DNA from: Bradyrhizobium agreste
Lineage (GTDB): Bacteria > Pseudomonadota > Alphaproteobacteria > Rhizobiales > Xanthobacteraceae
Assembly: GCF_016031625.1 (NCBI RefSeq)
Contig: NZ_JACCHP010000022.1
Coordinates: 36,820 to 100,819 of the forward strand
Direction of reading: 5' to 3'
DNA: 64,000 bases
Of this stretch, positions 37,157-45,947 are shown piece after piece. Numbering within the stretch: the stretch's first letter is position 1; the number at the start of each line of letters is the position of its first letter. A program made the position numbers and the translations under genes. The notes below the pieces were generated by a model. That model did not search any database and had not been told where the DNA came from. It saw nothing but the letters and a program-made list of their open reading frames with translations.

Positions 37157-37897
37157 TCACGCAAAGACGCGCGGGCGCAGCCCGGCATGAAACCAGATGA
37201 TCATGGAATAGATGTCGTAGACCGGCAATCCGACCTCGGCCTGAAGCGCGGCGGCATAAGGTGGCATGTTGGTGCATTCGAGCACGATGGCGCCGACATC
37301 GGGATGTCTGGCGACGAGCTCCTTGCCGGCCTCGACCACGTCGCGCTCGGCTTGCGCTATGTCCATGTCGTCCTTCTCGGCCTTGATCAGGACACGGAAG
37401 AACTCCTTGCCGTTCTCGGTGCCGACCAGCGGCGTGTCGAGCGGCACGCCGGCACCTTCGAGATGGGCCGGCGTCAAGGTCGAGCCCGACACCGTGACGA
37501 GGCCGACGCGCTTGCCCGGCGGCAGAGTCGCCTGCACCCACGGGACCTGCATCAGCGAGGAGGTCGCGACGGGAACGCCGACGGCTGCCGCGATCTCCTT
37601 CTGGAACAGCGAGAGGAAGCCGCAATTGGTGGTGATGGCCTCCGCCCCGAGCCGCACCAGGTCCTTCGCCGCATCGATGAAGTCGGGCAAGAGGCCGGCC
37701 GCGCCCTTCAGCACCACCTTCTCGGGCGATGCGCCGCTCACCACGCGATAGAGCACCGGGAATGGCCAGGTCGTGCCGTTGCCCATGTCGCCGGGAATGC
37801 GGGGAAAGCGCGCCTCCAGCATCAGGATGCCGAGCGGCGCGCCATAGATGGCCTTGCCGCCACGAGCGATGCGGGGGGAGTTGCCAGGATTGGTCAT
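37157..37897 (-). CDS. Aspartate/glutamate racemase-superfamily protein
   Basis: A 246-residue protein with the two-cysteine layout of the Asp/Glu/hydantoin racemase and maleate isomerase superfamily: first Cys in AITTNCGFLSLF, second in IVLECTNMPPYA. The glycine-rich GKRVGLVTVSGSTLT lies between. These enzymes racemise or isomerise acids by paired cysteine acid/base catalysis. It lies ten bases after a D-amino-acid dehydrogenase gene, so racemisation feeding that enzyme is a reasonable inference; a decarboxylase or isomerase role is possible. Confidence 0.85.
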   Translation of the reverse strand: MTNPGNSPRIARGGKAIYGAPLGILMLEARFPRIPGDMGNGTTWPFPVLYRVVSGASPEKVVLKGAAGLLPDFIDAAKDLVRLGAEAITTNCGFLSLFQKEIAAAVGVPVATSSLMQVPWVQATLPPGKRVGLVTVSGSTLTPAHLEGAGVPLDTPLVGTENGKEFFRVLIKAEKDDMDIAQAERDVVEAGKELVARHPDVGAIVLECTNMPPYAAALQAEVGLPVYDIYSMIIWFHAGLRPRVFA

Positions 37898-37907
37898 GGT
37901 TGCGCTC

Positions 37908-39173
37908 TCAGAGGAAACGATCGGGCGCGAACGGCGCGAGCGGAATCTCCGGCGCCTTGCCGCTCACGAGCTGGGCGACCAGACGACCGGTGCGGGCCGA
38001 GCCGACCAGGCCGACATGGCCGTGGCCGAACGCGTAGACGATGTCGCGCGAGGCGCGCGCAGAGCCGATGCAGGGCCGTCCGTCCGGCATGCTCGGCCGA
38101 TGCCCGAACCAGGTCTTGACGCGCGAGGCCGGAATGTCCTTCGGCAGTTTCGGGAACATGCTGACGAGGTGATTGCGCAGAATCTCGGCGCGCTTCCAGT
38201 TCGGCGCGGCCTCGAGGCCGGCGATCTCGACCGTGCCGGCGGCGCGCAGGCCCTTGTTGGTCCAGTTCACCACCATCTTGGCGTCGGAGGCCATCATCGA
38301 GCTGCGCGGGCCTGCTTCCGGATTCTCGATCACGACATGATAGCCGCGCTCGGTCTCGAGCGGGAGGGGATCGCCGATCGAGGCGGTGAGCTGCTTCGAG
38401 CGGGCACCCGCCGCGACCACCGCGGCATCGCATGCGATCTCGCCGGTTTCGGTGACGACCGCGACGAGCTTGCCGCCGTTGAGCCTCAACCCGGTCGCCT
38501 TGGCACGCAGGTGCTTCGCGCCGCTGGCAATCGCATGATTGGCGAGCGCAGCAACGTAAGCGCCGGGATCGCGGCAACGCCCGGCCTCCTCCACCACCAC
38601 GCCAAAGGTGTAGCGCGGATGCAGGTCCGGCTCGCGCTGGCGCATTTCGTCGGCATTGAGCTCCAGCCATTCGACGCCGACCTTCCTGCGCAGGCGCCAG
38701 CCGAGATCGTTGTCGAAATTGCCGCGCGAGGTGAACACGTGCATCACGCCGTTGCGCTCGATCAGCTCGGGGACGCCGGCTTCTTCCGCGAGCTTCCTGT
38801 GCAGCAGCGGCGCGTCCTTGAGGAGATCGCGCAGCGCGAACGCCGTCGTCTCGACCCGCGCTGCGGTCCAGCCCGACAGCAGATACTTGATCAGCCAAGG
38901 CAGCGCCTTCGGCAAGTAAGACCAGCGGATCGCGAGCGGGCCGAGCGGATTCATGAGATAGCCCGGCACCTTCTTCCAGACGCCGGGCTCGGCGGGCGGA
39001 ATCACCGAATGTGACGACAGCCAGCCGGCATTGCCATAGCTCGCCGCCTGTTCGCCGCCGGGCTCGCCGGGATCGATCAGCGTGACGCGATGCCCCTCGC
39101 GCAGCGCCTCGATGGCGCTGATCACGCCGATCGCGCCGGCTCCGATGATGGCGACGTGGCGGCCTTCAGGCAT
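37908..39173 (-). CDS. D-amino-acid dehydrogenase-like FAD protein (DadA family)
   Basis: A 421-residue flavoprotein. It begins HVAIIGAGAIGVISAIEAL (FAD-binding), then QAASYGNAGWLSSHSVIPP and PLGPLAIRWSYLPKALPWL, which are typical of DadA small-subunit-type dehydrogenases. The end WFGHRPSMPDGRPCIG and YAFGHGHVGLVGSARTGRL closes the flavin site. DadA relatives deaminate D-amino acids and pass electrons to the respiratory chain. It starts four bases after the TPP-enzyme stop, so the two are co-translated. Confidence 0.92.
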   Translation of the reverse strand: MPEGRHVAIIGAGAIGVISAIEALREGHRVTLIDPGEPGGEQAASYGNAGWLSSHSVIPPAEPGVWKKVPGYLMNPLGPLAIRWSYLPKALPWLIKYLLSGWTAARVETTAFALRDLLKDAPLLHRKLAEEAGVPELIERNGVMHVFTSRGNFDNDLGWRLRRKVGVEWLELNADEMRQREPDLHPRYTFGVVVEEAGRCRDPGAYVAALANHAIASGAKHLRAKATGLRLNGGKLVAVVTETGEIACDAAVVAAGARSKQLTASIGDPLPLETERGYHVVIENPEAGPRSSMMASDAKMVVNWTNKGLRAAGTVEIAGLEAAPNWKRAEILRNHLVSMFPKLPKDIPASRVKTWFGHRPSMPDGRPCIGSARASRDIVYAFGHGHVGLVGSARTGRLVAQLVSGKAPEIPLAPFAPDRFL

Positions 39174-39177
39174 CGCT

Positions 39178-40839
39178 CTAGGCTTTCACCGCCGGGACAA
39201 AATCCTTGCCGACCGAGATCGCCCTGGGATCGATGATGCAGTGGAGGATCGACGGCTTGCCCGAAGCCAGCGCGCGCTCGAAGGCGGGTGCGAACTCTTC
39301 GGTGCGCTCGACACGCTCGCCATGGCCGCCGAACGCCTTCGCATACATCGCAAAGTCCGGATTCCTGAGCTGGGTGCCGACGACGCGGCCGGGATAGTCG
39401 CGCTCCTGGTGCATGCGGATGGTGCCGTATTGCGAATTGTCGATGATGACGACGATCAGCGGCGCGTCATACTGCACGGCTGTCGCGAATTCCTGGCCGT
39501 TCATCAGGAAGCAGCCATCGCCGGCAAAGGCGACGACAACGCGGTCCGGATATTGCCGTTTTGCCAGCACGCCCGCCGGCACGCCGTAACCCATCGAGCC
39601 CGAGGTCGGCGCGAGCTGGGCGGCAAAGCTGTGGAAGCGGTGATGGCGATGGATCCAGCCGGCGTAGTTGCCGGCACCGTTGCAAATGATCGCGTCCTTC
39701 GGCAGGCGGTCGCGCAGCCAGGTCATCACCTCGCCGTACTGGAACCTGCCCGGCAGCTCGCGCGCCTTCTCGGTCCAGGCGAGATAATCGGCGTGCGCCT
39801 TGGCGGCTTCGCCCTTCCACGCCACCGTGCCCGAAGGCTTCAGCGTCGCGACGGCGCCAGCAAAGGCGGCCGGCGTCGCCTGGATCGCCAGCGCCGGCTG
39901 ATAGACGCGGCCGAGCTCCTCGGAGCCCGGATGCACATGGATCAGCCTCTGCTTCGGATTGGGAATGTCGAGCAGCGTATAGGACGAGGACGGCATCTCG
40001 GACATGCGGCCGCCGATCAGCAGGAGGACGTCGGCATTCTCGATGCGCGCCTTGAGGCCGGGGCTCGGCCCGATGCCGAGGTCGCCGGCATAGTGCGAAT
40101 GATCCGCATCGATCAGCGAGGCGCGGCGGAACGAGGTCGCGACCGGCAGGTCGAATCGCTCGGCGAAGCCCGCAATGCTCCTGGTCGCCTCGTCGGTCCA
40201 GCGCGAGCCGCCGAGGATGACGAGCGGCGCCCTGGCGCCGGCCAGCATGGCGCCGAGCTTCTCGATGTCGGCCGGCGCCGGCCAGCTCACGGCCGGCTCG
40301 ATGCGCATGGCATCGGCAACCGCCGCGGTCTCGGTCAGCATGTTTTCCGGCAGCGCGATCACCACGGGACCGGGGCGGCCCTGCATGGCGACGCGGAAGG
40401 CGCGCGCCACCAGCTCCGGAATGCGGTCGGGACGATCGATCTCGACCGCCCATTTGGCCATGGAGCCGAACACCGCCTTGTAGTCGAGCTCCTGGAACGC
40501 TTCGCGCTCGCGCATGCCGGTGTCGACCTGGCCGACGAACAGAATCATCGGGGTCGAATCCTGCATCGCGATGTGGACGCCGTGGCTGGCATTGGTGGCA
40601 CCCGGGCCGCGCGTGACGAAGCAGATTCCGGGCCGGCCCGTGAGCTTGCCATAAGCCTCCGCCATCATCGCCGCGCCGCCTTCGGCGCGGCAGATCACGA
40701 CGTCGATCGGACTGTCATGCAGTGCATCGAGCGCCGCCAGATAGCTCTCGCCCGGCACGCAGGTGACGCGCTCGACGCCCTGGGCGACGAGCTGATCGAT
40801 CAGGATCTGGCCCCCGGTGCGGGTGTTGCGAATGGTCAT
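39178..40839 (-). CDS. Thiamine pyrophosphate-dependent enzyme, acetolactate-synthase-like
   Basis: A 553-residue three-domain TPP enzyme. The N-terminal domain has VPGESYLAALDAL and the activating glutamate in ICRAEGGAAMMAEAYG, with TRGPGATNASHGVHIAMQD. The C-terminal domain has the TPP motif VVAFAGDGCFLMNGQEF ending near IDNSQYGTI. It resembles acetolactate synthase large subunits, but there is no regulatory subunit nearby, so a 2-oxoacid decarboxylase or carboligase in a catabolic route is more likely. It heads the four-gene operon. Confidence 0.9.
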   Translation of the reverse strand: MTIRNTRTGGQILIDQLVAQGVERVTCVPGESYLAALDALHDSPIDVVICRAEGGAAMMAEAYGKLTGRPGICFVTRGPGATNASHGVHIAMQDSTPMILFVGQVDTGMREREAFQELDYKAVFGSMAKWAVEIDRPDRIPELVARAFRVAMQGRPGPVVIALPENMLTETAAVADAMRIEPAVSWPAPADIEKLGAMLAGARAPLVILGGSRWTDEATRSIAGFAERFDLPVATSFRRASLIDADHSHYAGDLGIGPSPGLKARIENADVLLLIGGRMSEMPSSSYTLLDIPNPKQRLIHVHPGSEELGRVYQPALAIQATPAAFAGAVATLKPSGTVAWKGEAAKAHADYLAWTEKARELPGRFQYGEVMTWLRDRLPKDAIICNGAGNYAGWIHRHHRFHSFAAQLAPTSGSMGYGVPAGVLAKRQYPDRVVVAFAGDGCFLMNGQEFATAVQYDAPLIVVIIDNSQYGTIRMHQERDYPGRVVGTQLRNPDFAMYAKAFGGHGERVERTEEFAPAFERALASGKPSILHCIIDPRAISVGKDFVPAVKA

Positions 40840-41128
40840 GTCGGCTCCCTCGAGACTTCGGCGATGCGCACGTGTTCGGGAACTGGCCTAAGACAGGCCG
40901 GGAGCGTGCGCAAGGTCGAAAGGCTTCTCGCAGCCTGCGCAGGCGTCATGCCTGTCCCTGCCGTTTGCACTACAGCCCCGTGCGGCAGCGATCCATGAAC
41001 TGGACCCGCAGATGACGCTCGAGCATGCCGCCCCATCGAAGCGCGATGGTTCGGCGCTATCGGCTCGTACAACAACATCTCGCTGGGGTAGTGAGTCCTT
41101 GCTTTCGCCGGGAAGACAATAACTCCCC

Positions 41129-41914
41129 TCACCCGCTCCGCTTCTGTCGCGCGCTCGCCAGCAGCACCAGCATGAATGAGGCCGCCGTCATCAAGGTCGA
41201 GATCGCGGCGATGGTCGGGTCGATCTCGTCGCGCAGCGCGGTGAACATGCGCTTGGTCAGCGGCTGGTACTGGCCGCCGGAGATGAACAGCGCGACGATG
41301 GTCTCGTCCATCGCCGAGATGAAGGCAAAGATGCCCCCGGCGACCACGCTGGACTTGATCTGCGGCAGCGTCACGGCGAAGAAACTGCGCAGCCGGTTCA
41401 TGCCGAGGCTGCGCGCCACCATCTCCTGCGCCGGATCGAAGCTCTGCAGGCCCGCAAGCACCGAAATCACGACATAAGGCAACCCCAGCATCACGTTGGC
41501 CAGCACAAGACCGGGCATGGTCGCGACCAGGCCGATCTTGGCATAGACGAAGAAGATACCCACCGCGGTGATGATGATCGGAACCACCAGCGGCAGCAGC
41601 AGCGCCATATGGATCAACCGCATGATCCGTAGCTTCGACTGGCTGATGGCATAGGCGGCGGCCACCCCGAACGGGGTCGCGATCACGACGGTGAGGAGGG
41701 CGACCGTCAGCGTCACCCGCGTTGCCTGCATCCAGGCGGGATTTGAGAAATATTGCTGGTACCAGCGCAGCGAAAAGGACGGCGGCGGGAACGTCAGAAA
41801 GCGCGCGCTGGAGAAAGAGATCGGCGCGATGATCAGAACGGGGAGGATCAGATAGATCAGCACCAGCGCGCTGATCACGTAGAGGGCGATCCGTGCGGGC
41901 GAGGCGCGCATCAT
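41129..41914 (-). CDS. ABC transporter permease, PotC-like
   Basis: A 261-residue permease from ATG 41914, overlapping the stop of the first permease (ATGA). About six hydrophobic helices are seen. The binding-protein-dependent permease loop lies around EMVARSLGMNRLRSFFAVTLP (the EAA motif that docks with the ATPase). The family brings in polyamines, opines and similar cations. It is the last gene of the ABC operon; together with PotB-like and ATPase subunits it makes a full transporter. Confidence 0.93.
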   Translation of the reverse strand: MMRASPARIALYVISALVLIYLILPVLIIAPISFSSARFLTFPPPSFSLRWYQQYFSNPAWMQATRVTLTVALLTVVIATPFGVAAAYAISQSKLRIMRLIHMALLLPLVVPIIITAVGIFFVYAKIGLVATMPGLVLANVMLGLPYVVISVLAGLQSFDPAQEMVARSLGMNRLRSFFAVTLPQIKSSVVAGGIFAFISAMDETIVALFISGGQYQPLTKRMFTALRDEIDPTIAAISTLMTAASFMLVLLASARQKRSG

Positions 41915-42780
41915 TTCTGCCCCAACACACGATCGAGCGAAATGAAGCGGCTGACGATGAAGAAGATCACGAGCACGCCAAGAAGCAGCACCACCGCGAC
42001 CGCGCTCGCCGCCCCGAATTGATTGTAGAGCTCGACATTGCGGCTCACCAGCATGGACACCATGACCGTGCGCCCGCCGCCGAGCAGCTCCGGCGTGATG
42101 TAGAAGCCGAGGCAGAGCACGAACACCATGGTGCAGCCCGCGAGCACGCCCGGCAGTGACAGCGGCAGGAACACGCGGAAGAAGGTCAGCGACGGGCTCG
42201 CACCGAGACTGGCGCCGGCCTGCATCAGGTCGTTCGGAATCTTCTGCATCGCGGCATAAAGCGGCAGCACCATGAACGGCAGCAGGATGTGCACGGTCGC
42301 AACCACCGTGCCGAACGTGTTGTGGACCAACGCGAGCGGCTCGGAGATCACATCGAGGTAGCGCAGGAACTGGTTGATCACGCCGCTGCGCTGCAGCAGC
42401 GCCAGCCAGGCATAGGCGCGCACCAGCACGCTGGTCCAGAACGGCAGCACCACCAGCGAGAGGATGAGGATGCTCCATCCCTTGGGCACCGAATTGGCGA
42501 GATAGGCCACGGGATAGCCGAGCAGCAACGCGATCACTGTGACCGCGAGGCTGATCTCGAAGGTCAGCGCAAAGCTGCGCCAGTAGACGTCCTCGGTGAA
42601 GACGCGGCGATAGTTCTCCAGCGTGAAGCCGTCATGATAGATCGACTGCCAGGCCAGCCAGCCGACCGGCAGCACGATCAGAGCCAGGATCACCAGCAGC
42701 GCCGGCGACACCAATGCCAGCATCAAGCCGTGCTCGCGGCGCTGATGCTTCTGGGAGGGATCTGGCACGGATGTCGTCAA
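41911..42780 (-). CDS. ABC transporter permease, PotB-like
   Basis: A 289-residue permease with about six helices, starting ten bases after the binding-protein gene. The EAA-type loop is QAGASLGASPSLTFFRVFLP. A pattern of PFWTSVLVRAYAWLALL and PLYAAMQKIPNDL is usual for the spermidine/putrescine/opine class. It is coupled to the second permease by a four-base overlap. Confidence 0.93.
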   Translation of the reverse strand: MTTSVPDPSQKHQRREHGLMLALVSPALLVILALIVLPVGWLAWQSIYHDGFTLENYRRVFTEDVYWRSFALTFEISLAVTVIALLLGYPVAYLANSVPKGWSILILSLVVLPFWTSVLVRAYAWLALLQRSGVINQFLRYLDVISEPLALVHNTFGTVVATVHILLPFMVLPLYAAMQKIPNDLMQAGASLGASPSLTFFRVFLPLSLPGVLAGCTMVFVLCLGFYITPELLGGGRTVMVSMLVSRNVELYNQFGAASAVAVVLLLGVLVIFFIVSRFISLDRVLGQK

Positions 42781-42790
42781 CGCTGCCTCC

Positions 42791-43837
42791 TCACTTCTGC
42801 ATGAACGATGCCCAGCGCTTCTCGGCGGCTTCGCCTGCGGGCGAGGACCACCAGGCGTAGGACATCAGCGCCTGCTTGGCGGCGTTGGCCGGCTCGCTCG
42901 GCAATTGCGCGGCACGCTCGGGCTTGATCACGCCCGTCTCGAAGGCGTTCGGATTGCCCGGGCCATAGTCGATGTGCAGCGGCAGATTGGCCTGGTGCAC
43001 GGGATCCACGGCCTCGTTGAGGAACTTCACCGCCGTGGCGAGATTCGGCGCACCCTTGAGGATGCAGAGCGAGGTGCTCTGCAGGATGCCCTGGTTGTAG
43101 GTAAAGGCGACCTTGGCGCCCTCCTTGGCGACGGCACTGACGCGGCCGTTCCAGGCCATCTCCATGTCGACCTCGCCGTCATTGAGCAGCTGCGCCGACT
43201 GCGCGCCCGAGGTCCACCACACCGTGATATGCGGCTTGATCTCCTCCAGCTTCTTGAAGGCGCGATCGACGTCGAGCGGATAGAGCTTGTCGGGCGCGAC
43301 GCCGTCGGCCATCAACGCGGCTTCGAGCGTCGCGAACGGGTGGTTGCGCAGCGCGCGGCGGCCGGGGAATTTCTTCACGTCCCAAAAATCGGCCCAGCTG
43401 TTCGGCGCCTCCTTCGGGAAGGTCTTCAGGCTGTAGGACAGCACGCTGGAATAGAACTCGTAGGACACCGAATAGGGACTGCGATAGGCCTCCGGCATCG
43501 CCGCGCCGTTGGGAATCTTCGAAAAGTCGAGCTTCTCGATCAGCCCCTGCTCGCCGCCGCGCAGGCAGTTGCCGGTCGGGGTGTCGACGACATCCCAGAT
43601 CGGCTTGCCGCTGCCGACCTGGGTCTTGATCGCGGGCCAGGCGTCGGGAATGGAGTCCTGGTTGATGGTGATGCCGAGCTTCTTGGCTGAGGGATCGAGG
43701 ATCGCCACCGTCTGCGCCTGCTGATAGGCCCCGCCCTGCGAGACGAAGGTGATCTGTTCGGCGGCATCGGCCGCACTGGTCAGTCCGATTGCGCCCAGCA
43801 GCGCGCAGCCCATTCCAATAGTCCGCTTCATGGTCAT
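42791..43837 (-). CDS. ABC transporter substrate-binding protein, polyamine/opine type
   Basis: A 348-residue periplasmic protein. Start ATG 43837 follows a GGAGG site; an ATG two codons later is equally possible. The signal peptide ends near ADAAE. The type II binding-protein fold shows ITFVSQGGAYQQAQT, WDVVDTPTGNCLRG and GAQSAQLLNDGEVDMEMAWNG. These resemble PotD-like proteins. The ligand is unknown; the adjacent amine-oxidase-like flavoprotein suggests an amine or amino-acid derivative. Confidence 0.92.
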   Translation of the reverse strand: MTMKRTIGMGCALLGAIGLTSAADAAEQITFVSQGGAYQQAQTVAILDPSAKKLGITINQDSIPDAWPAIKTQVGSGKPIWDVVDTPTGNCLRGGEQGLIEKLDFSKIPNGAAMPEAYRSPYSVSYEFYSSVLSYSLKTFPKEAPNSWADFWDVKKFPGRRALRNHPFATLEAALMADGVAPDKLYPLDVDRAFKKLEEIKPHITVWWTSGAQSAQLLNDGEVDMEMAWNGRVSAVAKEGAKVAFTYNQGILQSTSLCILKGAPNLATAVKFLNEAVDPVHQANLPLHIDYGPGNPNAFETGVIKPERAAQLPSEPANAAKQALMSYAWWSSPAGEAAEKRWASFMQK

Positions 43838-43859
43838 CCTCGCCTCCTCCAAATAGATC

Positions 43860-45179
43860 TCACTGACCGATCGCATCGAGAAACTGGTACCAGCCCGCCA
43901 CCATGCGCACGGCGGGCTCACGCAGCGGATAGAATGGGATCGCCTTCAAGCGTCGCGCATCGAGCAGGCCGACGTCGGGCGTCTCGCCGCGCACGAAGGC
44001 GGCGAGATAGCAGCCCATCAGGCTCGACATCGCAACGCCAGCGCCGTTGTAACCGACCGAGAACAGCGTGCGGTCGTCGAGCCGGCCGATATGCGGCACC
44101 GAGTCCAGCGTCATGGCGACGAGGCCCGACCATTTGTATGCGAGCGGAACATCGGCGAGATCGGGGAAGATGCCGACCATCGCCTTGCGCAAGGCGTCGA
44201 ACGCGGCCTGCGAATCCTGCTTGCCGAAGGCGCCGCGGCCGCCGAAGACGACGCGGTTGTCGACCATGCGGAACCAGCGCATCATGCGCTTGGTCTCGGT
44301 GTAGGTGCGCCCCGTCGGCATCAGCCGCCCTGCGAGATTGCGCGGCAACTGCTCGGTCGCAATGATGGCGCTGCGGAAGGGGATCAGCGTGCGCTGCAGA
44401 TGCGCGGTGGCGCCGGTCAAATCCGAATAGCTGTTGGTGGCGATGATCGCCTGCCTGGCGCGCACGGCGCCTTGCGGCGTCTCGGCGACGATGCCGCCGC
44501 TCTCCTTGCGTAGTCGCACCACCGGCGATTCCTGGTAGATCGGAACGCCGCGGCTCGCCACGCCGTCTGCGAGGCCGCGCAGATAGTTCAGCGGATGGAT
44601 GCCGCCCGAACCAGGATTGTGCACACCGCCGACAAAGATCTCGGAGCCGGTCTCCTCACGCACGCCGTTCTTGTCGAGAATGCGAACCGCGGCCGAGCCC
44701 ATCTCGCGCGTCATCCAGTTGGCCTCGTCGATCGCGGCCTTGAGTGTCGCTTCATTGTGCGCGGCCTTGACCTGGCCGGTGCGCACAAGGTTCGCGCTGG
44801 TGATGCCGAACTCGGAGACCAGCTCCTCGACCATGTCGGTCGATTCATGCGCGATCTCGTACATGCGCCGTGCCATGTCGCGGCCGTGCACGGCATCGAT
44901 CTCGCGGAAGGACAGGCGGAACTTCGCCGTGATCACCCCGCCATTGCGCCCGCTCGCGCCCCAGCCGGGGCGGTTGGCCTCGAGCACGACGGGGCTGAGC
45001 CCGCTTTTGGCGATGTGGTGCGCGGCGGAGAGGCCGGTGTAGCCGGCGCCGATGATCACCACATCCGCCTGTTGCTCACCCGAGAGCACGGGAAACGCGC
45101 GCGCCGGTGCCGCCGTGGCTTCCCACAGCGAATTGACCGATGGCAGCGCGCGCCAGTCCCGTGTCATGCCACAGCTCAT
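43860..45179 (-). CDS. FAD-dependent amine oxidoreductase (PuuB/GlyOx-like)
   Basis: A 439-residue DAO-family flavoprotein. The FAD motif is DVVIIGAGYTGLSAAHHI, followed by EANRPGWGASGRNGGVIT; later ATNSYSDLT and the closing YNGAGVAMSSLMG. This arrangement is seen in gamma-glutamylputrescine oxidase (PuuB) and related enzymes that oxidise secondary or primary amines. It lies between the HAD gene (three-base gap) and the binding-protein gene (22 bases), and so probably acts on the imported compound. Confidence 0.9.
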   Translation of the reverse strand: MSCGMTRDWRALPSVNSLWEATAAPARAFPVLSGEQQADVVIIGAGYTGLSAAHHIAKSGLSPVVLEANRPGWGASGRNGGVITAKFRLSFREIDAVHGRDMARRMYEIAHESTDMVEELVSEFGITSANLVRTGQVKAAHNEATLKAAIDEANWMTREMGSAAVRILDKNGVREETGSEIFVGGVHNPGSGGIHPLNYLRGLADGVASRGVPIYQESPVVRLRKESGGIVAETPQGAVRARQAIIATNSYSDLTGATAHLQRTLIPFRSAIIATEQLPRNLAGRLMPTGRTYTETKRMMRWFRMVDNRVVFGGRGAFGKQDSQAAFDALRKAMVGIFPDLADVPLAYKWSGLVAMTLDSVPHIGRLDDRTLFSVGYNGAGVAMSSLMGCYLAAFVRGETPDVGLLDARRLKAIPFYPLREPAVRMVAGWYQFLDAIGQ

Positions 45180-45182
45180 CCG

Positions 45183-45899
45183 TTATGCCGCCGGCCCGAT
45201 CGCGGCGTCGGCGAGCGCCTTCAGGGTCGGATAATGAAAGTCCGGCTTGGTCAGCGTCTCCACGGCCGGCGTGCCGCCGAAGCCGTCAATGCCCTGGCGG
45301 CGTTCGATCCAGCACACCTTGTAGCCGAGCTTCCGCGCGATCCCGATGTCGTGATACTGGCTCTGCGCGACATGCAGAATGTCCGACTGCTTGTAGCCGA
45401 AGGCGGACTGGCGGCCCTTGTTGTAGGCGAAGAACTCCGGATTGGGTTTGGCGACACCGGTGTCGTCGGCGCAGACCGTGTCGTCGAAGGGATTGCCGAG
45501 CGCATGCGCGTAGCAGGACAGCGCGACGCGGTCGGCGTTGGTCATCGCGACCAGGCGGAATTTGGTGCGCAGACGCCTGAGCGCTTCGACCGAATCCGGG
45601 AACGGTCCCCAGCGCAGCACCGAGAGCTGGAACATGTCGCAGGAGGCATCGTCCGCTGGCAGGCCGAGTTCGGTGGCGAGATGGCGATAGACATGGAACA
45701 TCACCTCGCTCGAGCGCTCGTAATGCTTGTCGCGGCCACGCTTGTAGGGCTCGAAGATTTGCTCGTCGCTGAGCTCGGCCGCCTTCTTGCCTCCGATCTT
45801 GCGCACGGCTTCGAGCACGCCGGTTTCGAAGTCGATCAAGGTGCCGACGACGTCGAAGGTGAGGACCTTGAAATTGCTGAACGCGGCTGGGGTCGACAT
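45183..45899 (-). CDS. Haloacid dehalogenase type II-like hydrolase
   Basis: A 238-residue HAD protein. Motif I is LTFDVVGTLIDFETG with the nucleophile Asp, motif II Asn in VAMTNADR, motif III Lys in GVAKPNPEFF. The second position of motif I is Val rather than the acidic residue of phosphatases, as in the L-2-haloacid dehalogenase group, where Tyr is more usual. Its place in an ABC operon with an amine oxidoreductase is unusual. True dehalogenase activity is not shown; it could hydrolyse another 2-substituted acid. Confidence 0.88.
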   Translation of the reverse strand: MSTPAAFSNFKVLTFDVVGTLIDFETGVLEAVRKIGGKKAAELSDEQIFEPYKRGRDKHYERSSEVMFHVYRHLATELGLPADDASCDMFQLSVLRWGPFPDSVEALRRLRTKFRLVAMTNADRVALSCYAHALGNPFDDTVCADDTGVAKPNPEFFAYNKGRQSAFGYKQSDILHVAQSQYHDIGIARKLGYKVCWIERRQGIDGFGGTPAVETLTKPDFHYPTLKALADAAIGPAA

Positions 45900-45947
45900 T
45901 TTGGTTTCTTCTCTCGGTTGGATGAGGCTGGATTCAGTCCACCCTCT

